A DNA stretch of 64,000 nt from Streptomyces profundus (lineage in GTDB: Bacteria > Actinomycetota > Actinomycetes > Streptomycetales > Streptomycetaceae). The notes below the pieces were generated by a model. That model was not told the DNA's origin. It saw only the letters and a program-made list of their open reading frames with translations, and made no database searches. Positions within the stretch are counted from its first letter, which is position 1; every line of letters starts with the position of its first letter. The DNA lies in the NCBI RefSeq assembly GCF_020740535.1, contig NZ_CP082362.1, forward strand, positions 2,843,501-2,907,500. Reading direction: 5' to 3'. Shown piece after piece: positions 8,267 through 18,035 of the stretch. Position numbers and translations under genes: made by a program.

Positions 8267-11200
8267 TTGAAGAAAGATTCCAAGAGGGCACGCCTTCGGA
8301 TAGCCGGGGCCACGGCCGTTGCGCTCGCCATGACGGCGGGATTAGCGGCGACGGCCGGAGCTGAGGAAGGGGCGGCGGGCCAGGTCCCGACCGTCTCCGA
8401 GCGGGAGGCCGTCGGTGAGCGGATCACGCTGATCACGGGTGATCAGGTGGTGCTCGGCCAGGACGGTCAGGTCACCGGGCTGATCCCGGCCGAGGGCCGG
8501 GAGAACATCCCGGTGCGCACCACCAAGGTCGGCGAGAACCTCCAAGTGCTGCCAGCCGACGTGATCCCACTGCTCCACGACGGCACGCTCGACCGCCGTC
8601 TCTTCGATGTCACCGAGCTGAGCCGCGAACAGTACCGACAGGTCGACGGCCTGCGGCTGATCGTCTCCTACACCGGAACCGACCAGGGCGCCGCCGAACT
8701 GTTCGCCGACGCCGACCCGGACGTCGACGCCACCCTGGACGCCGTGGACGGCGAAGCGCTGACCGTCGCGGCCGAGGACATCCCCGCCCTGTGGGCCGAA
8801 CTGACCCGACCCGCCGAGGGCGTCGGCACCCTGGACGCGGCACCCGGCGTCGGCTCGATCGCGCTGGACGGCCTGGTCACCAAGTCACTGGACGTCAGCG
8901 TGCCGCAGATCGGCGCCCCCGACGCCTGGGAAGCCGGCTTCGACGGCACGGGCATCACCGTCGCCGTGCTGGACACCGGCATCGCCAAGGAACACGAGGA
9001 CCTCGGCGCCGACAAGATCACCGCCGAACAGAACTTCTCCGAGTCGGATGTCGTGACCGACCTCGACGGCCATGGCACCCACGTCGCCGCCACGGTCGCC
9101 GGGAGCGGCGATCCGTACAACGGGGTGGCTCCCGGCGCGGAGTTGTTCAACGGCAAGGTGTTGGACGACTTCGGCAGCGGCTGGGAGTCGGACATCATCG
9201 AGGGCATGCAGTGGGCCGTCGACGAGGGCGCCGACATCGTCTCGATGAGCCTGGGCGGCTACGCCGGCAACGAGATCGACCCCATGGAAGAAGCCGTCAA
9301 CACCCTCTCCGCCGAGAGCGACGCCCTCTTCGTCATCGCCGCCGGCAACTCCGGCCCCTCCGCCGGCTCCGTCGACAGCCCCGGTACGGCGGACGCCGCG
9401 CTGACGGTGGGCGCCGTGGATGACGCCGACGAGCTGGCCGACTTCTCCTCCGTCGGCCCCCGCGTCCGAGACGGCGCCCTGAAGCCCGACGTGACCGCCC
9501 CCGGCGTCGACATCGCCGCCGCCGGCGCCGAGAACGCCGCCATCTGGGACTACGGCACCCCCGTCGACGACACCCACGTCGCCATCTCCGGCACCTCCAT
9601 GGCCACCCCCCACGTCGCCGGCGCGGCGGCGCTGGTCGCCCAGGCCAACCCCGAGTTGACCGGCCAGCAGGTCAAGGCCGTACTCTCCGGCTCCGCCATC
9701 ACCGCCGACGGCTACAGCGCCATCCAACAAGGCTCCGGCCGCATCGACGTACCCGCCGCGATCGCGCAGTCGGTGATCGCCGAACCGGCCAACCTCAGCT
9801 TCGGCATCGTGCCCTTCCCGCACGAGGACGCGGTCAGTAGGGAACTGACCTACGCCAACCTCGGCGATGCGGACGTCACCCTCCAGCTGAGCGCCACCGC
9901 CACCGACCCCGAGGGCGCCCAGGCCCCCGAAGGGCTCTTCAGCCTCTCCGCCGACGAGGTCACCATCCCCGCCGGCGACACCGCCACCGTCGAGGTGACA
10001 GCTGATGCTTCGGCCGGCACCCTCTTCGGCGTCCACTCCCTCCACATCACCGCGACCGACGGCACCACCACCGTCACCACCGCCGGCGCCGTGGAACGCG
10101 AGCAGGAGAAGTTCGACCTCACCGTCGAATCCACCGACAGGACCGGCGCCCCGACCCAGGAGTTCTACGGGTACGCCTACGACCTGGAGACCCAGGAGCG
10201 CTACGAGTTCCTCGGCACCGAGGGCAGCGGCACGGTCCGGGTGCCCCCGGGCGAGTACGCGGTCGACGTCTCGCTCTACCACCTGGACGAGACCGGTGCG
10301 GAGCTCGCCGGCGTCGACTGGCTGGTCGCCCCCGGCGTCCAGGTCGACGAGGACACCACCGTCACCGCCGACGCCAACGACGCCGAGCTGATCGACTGGA
10401 CGCTGGAGGACGAGACCGCCGAGCAGACGATCCTCTCCCCCACCATCCGCTTCCTCGACGAGTCGGGGAGGACGAGGCTCTCCCTCGGCTGGAGTGTGAT
10501 GGACCTGCCGGATGGCCTGCGCACCGCCCAGCTGGGCGAGGTCGGGTCGGTCCCGATCGACAGCGACGCCACCGTGGCCTTCGCGGGTACGGAAGGCCAG
10601 GAGTACCACGCGGCACACGTCAACCCCGGCGCGTTCTACACCGGCCTCACGGAACATGTGGAGCTGTCCCAGCTGGCCCGGATCAACGCCGGCCTGGGCA
10701 GCTCGGTCGCGGACGCCAGCGGCGCGTTCTTCGTCCTTCCGGAGACCCCGGGCTTCACCATCGCCGAGGAACTGCCGCTGCCGCGCACCGCGGAGGTGTA
10801 CGTCCAGGACACCGTCTCCTGGGAGTTGGAACTCTCCCAGAGGGACTGGGACACCTTCAGGGGCACGTCGAACCTCGTCGGCCTCACCACCTACACCGCG
10901 GGTGAGGTCTATGACCTGACGATCAACGTGGGCGTGCACGGCCCCGCCGTGGACGCGGGCGGGAACATCTTCCGCGACGGCGACACGCTCTACGGCTGGA
11001 CCAACGCGTTCAACGACGGCGCCGACAACCCCACCTGGGGTGACCACGACTCGGCCGAGACCACGCTCTACCGCGACGGCGAGGAGTACGCGTCCGCTGA
11101 CGCGCCGCTGAACTACCTGGAGTTCGAGCTGCCGGCCGACGAGGCCGACTACGAGCTGGTCACGACCGTGTCGCGCGGCACCGACCTCACCACCGTGAGC

Positions 11201-11557
11201 ACGGAGGTCACCTCCGCGTTCACCTTCACCTCCGCGAGCACGGACGAGCTGACGGCCCTGCCGTTCAGCGCCGTCCGCTACACCCCGGAACTGGCCCTCG
11301 ACAGCACCACCCCCGCCGGTGAGACACTCACCGTGCCCGTCACCGTCCAGGGCTCAGCCGCCGACGAACCCGCCTCACTGACCGTCTCCGCCTCCCTCGA
11401 CGGCGGCGACACCTGGGAAGAGGCCGACATCGTCGACGGAGCCGTGGAGATCCTCAGCCCCGACGCCGGCGGCACCGTCTCCCTGCGCGCCGAGGTCGAG
11501 GACAACCACGGCAACACCCTGACCCAGACCATCATCGACGCCTACCGCACCACCTGA
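8267..11557 (+). CDS. Secreted S8 family serine peptidase (subtilase), tandem copy 1
   Basis: About 1,096 aa. I chose the TTG at 8267: it is preceded by AGGGGGA, and the start context is conserved in copy 2. The signal peptide (about residues 1-33) is followed by a propeptide-like region to about 205. The subtilisin catalytic domain has Asp236 (VLDTGI), His269 (DGHGTHVA) and Ser444 (SGTSMATPH), with the oxyanion region AAGNSGPSAG. C-terminal beta-rich accessory domains fill roughly 490-1,096. Codon 26 is TTA (8342-8344), the rare codon read by the bldA tRNA in streptomycetes; copy 2 has CTC there. Likely an extracellular protease for protein scavenging or development. Specificity is unknown. 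Confidence 0.92.
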   Translation: MKKDSKRARLRIAGATAVALAMTAGLAATAGAEEGAAGQVPTVSEREAVGERITLITGDQVVLGQDGQVTGLIPAEGRENIPVRTTKVGENLQVLPADVIPLLHDGTLDRRLFDVTELSREQYRQVDGLRLIVSYTGTDQGAAELFADADPDVDATLDAVDGEALTVAAEDIPALWAELTRPAEGVGTLDAAPGVGSIALDGLVTKSLDVSVPQIGAPDAWEAGFDGTGITVAVLDTGIAKEHEDLGADKITAEQNFSESDVVTDLDGHGTHVAATVAGSGDPYNGVAPGAELFNGKVLDDFGSGWESDIIEGMQWAVDEGADIVSMSLGGYAGNEIDPMEEAVNTLSAESDALFVIAAGNSGPSAGSVDSPGTADAALTVGAVDDADELADFSSVGPRVRDGALKPDVTAPGVDIAAAGAENAAIWDYGTPVDDTHVAISGTSMATPHVAGAAALVAQANPELTGQQVKAVLSGSAITADGYSAIQQGSGRIDVPAAIAQSVIAEPANLSFGIVPFPHEDAVSRELTYANLGDADVTLQLSATATDPEGAQAPEGLFSLSADEVTIPAGDTATVEVTADASAGTLFGVHSLHITATDGTTTVTTAGAVEREQEKFDLTVESTDRTGAPTQEFYGYAYDLETQERYEFLGTEGSGTVRVPPGEYAVDVSLYHLDETGAELAGVDWLVAPGVQVDEDTTVTADANDAELIDWTLEDETAEQTILSPTIRFLDESGRTRLSLGWSVMDLPDGLRTAQLGEVGSVPIDSDATVAFAGTEGQEYHAAHVNPGAFYTGLTEHVELSQLARINAGLGSSVADASGAFFVLPETPGFTIAEELPLPRTAEVYVQDTVSWELELSQRDWDTFRGTSNLVGLTTYTAGEVYDLTINVGVHGPAVDAGGNIFRDGDTLYGWTNAFNDGADNPTWGDHDSAETTLYRDGEEYASADAPLNYLEFELPADEADYELVTTVSRGTDLTTVSTEVTSAFTFTSASTDELTALPFSAVRYTPELALDSTTPAGETLTVPVTVQGSAADEPASLTVSASLDGGDTWEEADIVDGAVEILSPDAGGTVSLRAEVEDNHGNTLTQTIIDAYRTT

Positions 11558-11575
11558 ACACCACCCCGCACCACC

Positions 11576-11617
11576 GGCGGCCCGCACCCCTCCAACCAGG
11601 GAGAGGTGCGGGCCGCC
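11576..11617. terminator. Strong hairpin after subtilase copy 1
   Basis: A near-perfect stem of about 18 bp (GGCGGCCCGCACC... pairing with ...GGTGCGGGCCGCC) with a short loop lies just after the stop codon. It is duplicated after copy 2. No U-tract follows, as is common for Streptomyces terminators. Confidence 0.75.
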
Positions 11618-11780
11618 GCACGTGGTGGGCGCCGCTCATGGCCTCCACGGTCACGGCCGGGCCACGAACCTCTCACAGTCCCCACCCCTGACGACATGAC
11701 TTGTCGCCTGTTTCTCAGCCGATGATCGAACCGGGGGGATGGACGACGCCCCCTGTCAACTTCTGTCATATGGGGGACAG

Positions 11781-14700
11781 TTGAAGAAAGATTCCAAGAG
11801 GGCACGCCTTCGGATAGCCGGGGCCACGGCCGTTGCGCTCGCCATGACGGCGGGGCTCGCGGCGACGGCCGGCGCCGACGAGAGCGCCAGGGGTGGGATT
11901 CCGACCGTCTCCGAGCGGGAGGCCGTCGGTGAGCGGATCACGCTGATCACGGGTGATCAGGTGGTGCTCGGCCAGGACGGTCAGGTCACCGGGCTGATCC
12001 CGGCCGAGGGCCGGGAGAACATCCCGGTACGCACCACCAAGGTCGGCGAGAACCTCCAAGTGCTGCCAGCCGACGTGATCCCACTGCTCCACGACGGCAC
12101 GCTCGACCGCCGTCTCTTCGATGTCACCGAGCTGAGCCGCGAACAGTACCGACAGGTCGACGGCCTGCGGCTGATCGTCTCCTACACCGGAACCGACCAG
12201 GGCGCCGCCGAACTGTTCGCCGACGCCGACCCGGACGTCGACGCCACCCTGGACGCCGTGGACGGCGAAGCGCTGACCGTCGCGGCCGAGGACATCCCCG
12301 CCCTGTGGGCCGAACTGACCCGACCCGCCGAGGGCGTCGGCACCCTGGACGCGGCACCCGGCGTCGGCTCGATCGCGCTGGACGGCCTGGTCACCAAGTC
12401 ACTGGACGTCAGCGTGCCGCAGATCGGCGCCCCCGACGCCTGGGAAGCCGGCTTCGACGGCACGGGCATCACCGTCGCCGTGCTGGATACCGGCATCGCC
12501 AAGGAACACGAGGACCTCGGCGCCGACAAGATCACCGCCGAACAGAACTTCTCCGAATCCGACTCCGCCACGGACCGGGACGGCCACGGCACCCATGTGG
12601 CGTCGACCGTCGCCGGTGTCGGTGACCCGTACAACGGCGTCGCGCCGGGTGCGGAGTTGTTCAACGGCAAGGTGTTGGACGACTTCGGCAGCGGCTGGGA
12701 GTCGGACATCATCGAGGGCATGCAGTGGGCCGTCGACGAGGGCGCCGACATCGTCTCGATGAGCCTGGGCGGCTACGCCGGCAACGAGATCGACCCCATG
12801 GAAGAAGCCGTCAACACCCTCTCCGCCGAGAGCGACGCCCTCTTCGTCATCGCCGCCGGCAACTCCGGCCCCTCCGCCGGCTCCGTCGGCACCCCCGGTA
12901 CGGCGGACGCCGCGCTGACGGTGGGCGCCGTGGATGACGCCGACGAGCTGGCCGACTTCTCCTCCGTCGGCCCCCGCGTCCGAGACGGCGCCCTGAAGCC
13001 CGACGTGACCGCCCCCGGCGTCGACATCGCCGCCGCCGGCGCCGAGAACGCCGCCATCTGGGACTACGGCACCCCCGTCGACGACACCCACGTCGCCATC
13101 TCCGGCACCTCCATGGCCACCCCCCACGTCGCCGGCGCGGCGGCGCTGGTCGCCCAGGCCAACCCGGAGTTGACAGGCCAGCAGGTCAAGGCCGTACTCT
13201 CCGGCTCCGCCATCACCGCCGACGGCTACAGCGCCATCCAACAAGGCTCCGGCCGCATCGACGTACCCGCCGCCATCTCCCAGACGGTGATCGCCGAACC
13301 GGCCAACCTCAGCTTCGGCATCGTCCCCTTCCCCCACGAGGACGCCGAGCCGGTCACCAAGGAACTGACCTACGCCAACCTCGGCGACCAGGACGTCACC
13401 CTCCAGCTGAGCGCCACCGCCACCGACCCCGAGGGCGCCCAGGCCCCCGAAGGGCTCTTCAGCCTCTCCGCCGACGAGGTCACCATCCCCGCCGGCGACA
13501 CCGCCACCGTCGAGGTCACCGCCAACACCTCCGCCGGCACCCTCTTCGGCGTCCACTCCCTCCACATCACCGCGACGGACGGCACCACCACCGTCACCAC
13601 CGCCGGCGCCGTGGAACGCGAGCAGGAGAAGTTCGACCTCACCGTCGAATCCACCGACAGGACCGGCGCCCCGGCCGACGAGTTCTATGCCAGCGTGCTC
13701 AACCTGGAGACGCAGGAGAGCTTCGAGCTGGTCGGGACCGAGGGCAGCGGCACGGTCCGGGTGCCCCCGGGCGAGTATGTCGTCGACGTCTCGCTCTACC
13801 AGGTGTCGGAGGACGGCGAGGAGCTGGCCGGCGTCGACTGGCTGGTCGCGCCCAGCGTCCAGGTCGACGAGGACGCCACCGTCACCGCCGACGCCAACGA
13901 CGCCGAGCTGATCGACTGGACGCTGGAGGACGAGACCGCCGAGCAGACGGACCTCTCCCCCACCGTCAGCTTCCTCGACGAGGACGGCGAGCTGCTCTTC
14001 GTCTCCGGCTGGAGCGCCGCCGGGCTGCCCGAGGGCCTGCGCACCGCCCAGCTGGGCGAGGCCGGGTCCTTCTCGGTCAGGGGTGACGCCACCGCCAGCT
14101 GGCTCGGCGAGGAAGGCCAGGAGTACTACGGCGCGCACTCCAACCCCGACGGGTTCTACACCGGCCTGACCGAGCACCTGGAACTGGCCGAGACCGCCCA
14201 GGTCAACGCCGCCATCGGCAGTTCGGTCGAGGGCTCAAGCGGCCCGCTCTTCGTCTACCCGGAGACCTCGTTCTTCGCGTCGGCCTGGGAGCACCCGCTG
14301 CCGCGCACCGCGGAGCTGTACCTCCAGGAGGGCGTCGCCTGGGGCTTCGATCTGTACCAGGACACCCCCGAGGTGTGGTTCGCCACGCTGACCTTCGTCG
14401 ACTTCGCCGAGTACGCCGCGGGTGAGGTCTATGACCTGACGATCAACGTGGGCGTGCACGGCCCGGCCGTGGACGAGGGCGGGAACATCTTCCGCGACGG
14501 CGACACGCTCTACGGCTGGACCAACGCGTTCAACGACGGCGCCGGCAACTACAGCGCCAGCGACTACGACTCGGCCGAGACCACGCTCTACCGGGACGGC
14601 GAGGAGTACGCCGTCGTGGACGAGCCGCTGGACTGGGTCGAGTTCGAGGTGCCGGCGGACGAGGCCGACTACGAGCTGGTCACCAGCATCACGCGCGGCC

Positions 14701-15077
14701 CGTCGGTCTCGACCGTGAGCACGGAGGTCACCTCCGCGTTCACCTTCACCTCCGCGAGCACGGACGAGCTGACGGCCCTGCCGTTCAGCGCCGTCCGCTA
14801 CACCCCGGAACTGGCCCTCGACAGCACCACCCCCGCCGGTGAGACACTCACCGTGCCCGTCACCGTCCAGGGCTCAGCCGCCGACGAACCCGCCTCACTG
14901 ACCGTCTCCGCCTCCCTCGACGGCGGCGACACCTGGGAAGAGGCCGACATCGTCGACGGAGCCGTGGAGATCCTCAGCCCCGACGCCGGCGGCACCGTCT
15001 CCCTGCGCGCCGAGGTCGAGGACAACGACGGCAACACCCTGACCCAGACCATCATCGACGCCTACCGCACCACCTGA
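11781..15077 (+). CDS. Secreted S8 family serine peptidase (subtilase), tandem copy 2
   Basis: About 1,098 aa, with a TTG start at 11781 in the same context as copy 1. The signal peptide, propeptide and catalytic triad (Asp236, His269, Ser444) align without gaps. Differences cluster next to the catalytic His (SATDRDGHGTHVASTVAGV versus VVTDLDGHGTHVAATVAGS). They are extensive from about residue 645 to 960, the beta-rich accessory region, while the last 110 residues are again almost identical. Two extra residues (EPVTK region) lie near 540. Codon 26 is CTC, not TTA. The pattern suggests selection or gene conversion holding the protease domain constant while the accessory region diversified. 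Confidence 0.92.
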   Translation: MKKDSKRARLRIAGATAVALAMTAGLAATAGADESARGGIPTVSEREAVGERITLITGDQVVLGQDGQVTGLIPAEGRENIPVRTTKVGENLQVLPADVIPLLHDGTLDRRLFDVTELSREQYRQVDGLRLIVSYTGTDQGAAELFADADPDVDATLDAVDGEALTVAAEDIPALWAELTRPAEGVGTLDAAPGVGSIALDGLVTKSLDVSVPQIGAPDAWEAGFDGTGITVAVLDTGIAKEHEDLGADKITAEQNFSESDSATDRDGHGTHVASTVAGVGDPYNGVAPGAELFNGKVLDDFGSGWESDIIEGMQWAVDEGADIVSMSLGGYAGNEIDPMEEAVNTLSAESDALFVIAAGNSGPSAGSVGTPGTADAALTVGAVDDADELADFSSVGPRVRDGALKPDVTAPGVDIAAAGAENAAIWDYGTPVDDTHVAISGTSMATPHVAGAAALVAQANPELTGQQVKAVLSGSAITADGYSAIQQGSGRIDVPAAISQTVIAEPANLSFGIVPFPHEDAEPVTKELTYANLGDQDVTLQLSATATDPEGAQAPEGLFSLSADEVTIPAGDTATVEVTANTSAGTLFGVHSLHITATDGTTTVTTAGAVEREQEKFDLTVESTDRTGAPADEFYASVLNLETQESFELVGTEGSGTVRVPPGEYVVDVSLYQVSEDGEELAGVDWLVAPSVQVDEDATVTADANDAELIDWTLEDETAEQTDLSPTVSFLDEDGELLFVSGWSAAGLPEGLRTAQLGEAGSFSVRGDATASWLGEEGQEYYGAHSNPDGFYTGLTEHLELAETAQVNAAIGSSVEGSSGPLFVYPETSFFASAWEHPLPRTAELYLQEGVAWGFDLYQDTPEVWFATLTFVDFAEYAAGEVYDLTINVGVHGPAVDEGGNIFRDGDTLYGWTNAFNDGAGNYSASDYDSAETTLYRDGEEYAVVDEPLDWVEFEVPADEADYELVTSITRGPSVSTVSTEVTSAFTFTSASTDELTALPFSAVRYTPELALDSTTPAGETLTVPVTVQGSAADEPASLTVSASLDGGDTWEEADIVDGAVEILSPDAGGTVSLRAEVEDNDGNTLTQTIIDAYRTT

Positions 15078-15095
15078 ACACCACCCCGCACCACC

Positions 15096-15137
15096 GGCGG
15101 CCCGCACCCCTCCAGCCAGGGAGAGGTGCGGGCCGCC
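15096..15137. terminator. Convergent terminator between subtilase copy 2 and pstB
   Basis: Same stem-loop as after copy 1, with one loop base changed (AACC to AGCC). It lies 19 bp past the pstB stop codon on the opposite strand, so it can serve both convergent genes. Confidence 0.75.
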
Positions 15138-15155
15138 GCGCGTGGTGGGCGCCGC

Positions 15156-15935
15156 TCAGCCGAAGCGGCCCGAGATGTAGTCCTCGGTGGCCTGCACGGA
15201 TGGGTTGGAGAAGATCTTCTCCGTCTGGTCGATCTCGATCAGCCGGCCGGGCTGGCCGATCGCCGCCAGGTTGAAGAACGCGGTGCGGTCCGAGACCCGG
15301 GCGGCCTGCTGCATGTTGTGGGTGACGATCACGATGGTGTACTCGGACTTCAGCTTGTCGATCAGATCCTCGATCGCCAGCGTGGAGACCGGGTCGAGCG
15401 CCGAGCAGGGCTCGTCCATCAGCAGCACGTCCGGCTCCACGGCCGTCGCACGCGCGATGCAGAGCCGCTGCTGCTGACCGCCGGAGAGCCCTGAACCCGG
15501 GCGCGCCAGGCGGTCCTTCACCTCGTTCCACAGGTTGGCGGCGCGCAGGTTGCGCTCCACCAGCTCGTCGAGATCGGACTTGCGCCGCGCGCCGCCGTTG
15601 AGCCTGATGCCGGCGGCGACGTTGTCGTAGATCGACATGGTGGGGAACGGGTTGGGCCGCTGGAAGACCATCCCGATGGTGCGCCGCACGGAGACGGGGT
15701 CGACGCCGGGGCCGTAGAGGTCCTCGTTGTCCAGCATCACCTTGCCCTCGACCCGCCCGCCCGGCGTGACCTCGTGCATCCGGTTGAGGGTGCGCAGGAA
15801 CGTGGACTTGCCGCAGCCCGACGGGCCGATGAACGCGGTCACCGCGCCCGGCTCGATGTGCATGGTGATGTCCTCGATCGCCCGGTGGGCGCCGTAGTAG
15901 GCATTGAGCCCGCTGACATCGATGCGCTTGGCCAT
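15156..15935 (-). CDS. pstB: Phosphate ABC transporter ATP-binding protein PstB
   Basis: A 259-aa ABC ATPase. Walker A is GPSGCGKST (about residue 37), the Q-loop region is [10 protein letters not shown] (typical of PstB), the signature motif is LSGGQQQR, Walker B is [14 protein letters not shown] and the H-loop is [13 protein letters not shown] and DEPCSALDP distinguish PstB from other importers. It energises high-affinity phosphate uptake on the cytoplasmic face of PstA-PstC. The start has an AGGAGAGG ribosome-binding site. It is the last gene of pstSCAB, 13 bp after pstA, and its stop abuts the duplicated subtilase unit. Confidence 0.97.
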   Translation of the reverse strand: MAKRIDVSGLNAYYGAHRAIEDITMHIEPGAVTAFIGPSGCGKSTFLRTLNRMHEVTPGGRVEGKVMLDNEDLYGPGVDPVSVRRTIGMVFQRPNPFPTMSIYDNVAAGIRLNGGARRKSDLDELVERNLRAANLWNEVKDRLARPGSGLSGGQQQRLCIARATAVEPDVLLMDEPCSALDPVSTLAIEDLIDKLKSEYTIVIVTHNMQQAARVSDRTAFFNLAAIGQPGRLIEIDQTEKIFSNPSVQATEDYISGRFG

Positions 15936-15948
15936 GGTGGCACCTCTC

Positions 15949-17043
15949 CTAACGACCGGTCTTGGGGGCCTTCCAGCGGGCGATGCCGCGGGCGACCAGA
16001 TTGAGGATCATCACAAAGGCGATCAGCACCAGCGCCGCCGACCAGGCACGGTCGTAGGCGGACTGGGTGCCGTACGACCACTGCTCGTAGACATAGAGCG
16101 GCAGCGAGGACTGGGCGCCTTCGAAGACGTTGGCGTTGATCATGTTGTTGCCGAAGACCAGCAGGATGATCGGCGCGGTCTCGCCGGCGATCCTGGCCAG
16201 CGCCAGCATGACGCCGGTGGTGATGCCGCCGATGGCCGTGGGCAGCACCACCTTGAGGATGGTGCGCCACTTCGGGATGCCGAGCGCGAGCGACGCCTCG
16301 CGCAGCTCGCCGGGGACCAGCTTGAGCATCTCCTCGGTGGAGCGGACCACGATCGGCATCATCAGGATGGCCAGCGCCAGCGCCCCGGCGAACCCGGAGT
16401 AGCCCAGGTCCAGCATCATGATCCACAGGCTGAGGACGAAGAGGCCGGCGACGATCGACGGGATGCCGGTCATCACGTCCACGAAGAAGGTGATCACCTT
16501 CGCCAGCCGGCCCGAGCCGTACTCCACCAGATAGACCGCGGTGAGCAGGCCGATCGGGATGGCCAGCACGGAGGCCAGCGCGACCTGCTGCACCGTGCCG
16601 AGCAGCGCGTGGTAGATCCCGCCGCCGTCCTGCCAGCTGAGCACGCCGTTCATCGAGTGGGTCAGGAAGTACCAGTCGACGCCGGGGGCGCCCCGGGAGA
16701 CCGTCTCCCAGATCAGCGAGGCCAGCGGCAGCACGGCGACCACGAAGCTGGCCCACACCAGCGTGGCGGCCAGCTTGTCCACCGCCTGCCGGCGGCCCTC
16801 GACGGCCGACGTCAGCAGGAAGCGGGAGAGCACGAAGGCCAGCGCGGCGATCAGGCCCCACTGCACGTGGCTGTCCAGGCCGCCGAGCAGCCCGGCGGCC
16901 ACGCCGAACGCCACCGAGCCGAGCAGCAGCGCCGCCACCGACCAGCGCGGCAGCCTCGGCGGGCGCAACGTCTTGGGCCGCACGTCGAGGGCGCCGGTGG
17001 GCCGGCTCGGCTGGGTGGACGGGTTCGACAGGTCGCTGCTCAT
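15949..17043 (-). CDS. pstA: Phosphate ABC transporter permease PstA
   Basis: A 364-aa polytopic permease. A hydrophilic N-terminal tail of about 30 residues is followed by three hydrophobic segments and then the binding-protein-dependent transport domain with the EAA-like loop [23 protein letters not shown], which docks PstB. VYLVEYG and VAGLFVL are characteristic of PstA. It overlaps the pstC stop as ATGA, showing translational coupling. With PstC it forms the transmembrane channel of the high-affinity phosphate importer. Confidence 0.96.
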   Translation of the reverse strand: MSSDLSNPSTQPSRPTGALDVRPKTLRPPRLPRWSVAALLLGSVAFGVAAGLLGGLDSHVQWGLIAALAFVLSRFLLTSAVEGRRQAVDKLAATLVWASFVVAVLPLASLIWETVSRGAPGVDWYFLTHSMNGVLSWQDGGGIYHALLGTVQQVALASVLAIPIGLLTAVYLVEYGSGRLAKVITFFVDVMTGIPSIVAGLFVLSLWIMMLDLGYSGFAGALALAILMMPIVVRSTEEMLKLVPGELREASLALGIPKWRTILKVVLPTAIGGITTGVMLALARIAGETAPIILLVFGNNMINANVFEGAQSSLPLYVYEQWSYGTQSAYDRAWSAALVLIAFVMILNLVARGIARWKAPKTGR

Positions 17044-18026
17044 GCGTTGGCCCCCGAGTACTCCTTGCGGCGGGCGATGATCAGCCGCGCCGCGCCGTTG
17101 ACCAGCAGGGTCAGCAGGAAGAGCACCAGGCCCGAGGCGATCAGCGCGTCCCGGCCCATCGATCCGGCCTCCTTGAACTGGCTGGCGATGTTCTGCGCGA
17201 AGGTGCCGCCGCCGGACTCCAGCACGCTGGCGTTGATCAGGAAGCTGGGCGAGAGGACGGTGGCCACCGCCATGGTCTCGCCCAGGGCCCGGCCGAGGCC
17301 CAGCATCGAGGCGCTGATCACGCCGGAGCGCCCGAAGGGCAGCACGGTCACCCGGATCACCTCCCAGCGGGTGGCGCCCAGCGCCAGCGCCGCCTCCTGG
17401 TTGGCCTTGGGCGTCTGCTTGAACACCTCACGGGTGACCGAGGTGATGATCGGCAGGATCATGATGGCCAGCAGGATGCCGACGGTCATCAGCGAACGCG
17501 CCGGGCTGCCGTCGTAGGAGAAGACCTTGGTCCAGCCGAGGAACTGGTCCAGCCAGTCGTAGAGGCCGGTCATCCGAGGCACCAGATAGAGCGCGCCCCA
17601 GAGGCCGTAGATGATGCTGGGCACGGCGGCCAGCAGATCGATCAGATAGCCGATGGGCGTGGAGAGCCGGCGCGGCGCGTAGTGCGAGATGAACAGCGCG
17701 ATGCCCACCGCGATCGGCACCGCGATCACCATGGCGATCACCGAGCTGACCACGGTGCCGAAGAGCAGCACGGCGATCCCGAAGTACGGCGGGTCGGCGT
17801 TGGCCTCCCAGGCGAAGGTGGTCAGGAAGTTGCCGTCGTTGGCCCTGATGGCGACCACCGCGCGGATGGTGAGGAACACCGCGATGGCGCCCATGATCAC
17901 CAGCAGGGCGATGCCCGAGCCCTTGGAGAGGTTGCTGAACACCCGGTCACCCAGGCGGGTGGTGCTCCCGCCCGACCCCTCGGGCGGACGGGGGGCGGGC
18001 TCGACGTCCGTGCTCTTCGCTGTCAT
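17040..18026 (-). CDS. pstC: Phosphate ABC transporter permease PstC
   Basis: A 328-aa permease with about six membrane segments. The EAA-loop region is NQEAALALGATRWEVIRVTVLPFGRSGV. AAVPSIIYGLWGALYL is a PstC hallmark. The cytoplasmic N-terminus is Pro/Gly-rich. It starts 9 bp after the pstS stop with AGGG upstream and ends overlapping pstA. Partner of PstA in the high-affinity phosphate importer. Confidence 0.96.
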   Translation of the reverse strand: MTAKSTDVEPAPRPPEGSGGSTTRLGDRVFSNLSKGSGIALLVIMGAIAVFLTIRAVVAIRANDGNFLTTFAWEANADPPYFGIAVLLFGTVVSSVIAMVIAVPIAVGIALFISHYAPRRLSTPIGYLIDLLAAVPSIIYGLWGALYLVPRMTGLYDWLDQFLGWTKVFSYDGSPARSLMTVGILLAIMILPIITSVTREVFKQTPKANQEAALALGATRWEVIRVTVLPFGRSGVISASMLGLGRALGETMAVATVLSPSFLINASVLESGGGTFAQNIASQFKEAGSMGRDALIASGLVLFLLTLLVNGAARLIIARRKEYSGANA

Positions 18027-18035
18027 CTCCGGCCC

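Larger units (their letters stand above)
8243..15158 (+). repeat. Tandem duplication of about 3.4 kb (subtilase unit)
   Basis: Two direct copies, 8243-11638 and 11757-15158, each include the Shine-Dalgarno region, a complete S8 peptidase gene and its terminator. Identity is near-complete over the first roughly 600 codons and again over the last 110. It is clearly lower in between. The right end of similarity coincides with the last base of the pstB stop codon (TCA at 15156-15158, repeated at 11636-11638). The ancestral copy therefore probably sat next to pstB. No flanking inverted repeats or transposase were seen. Confidence 0.9.

Noticed and set aside
8885..11047. Minus-strand 720-codon frame opposite subtilase copy 1, and its twin at 12399-14177
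   Set aside because: Gly/Val/Asp-rich mirror of the subtilase codons. The duplication of both explains the apparent conservation.
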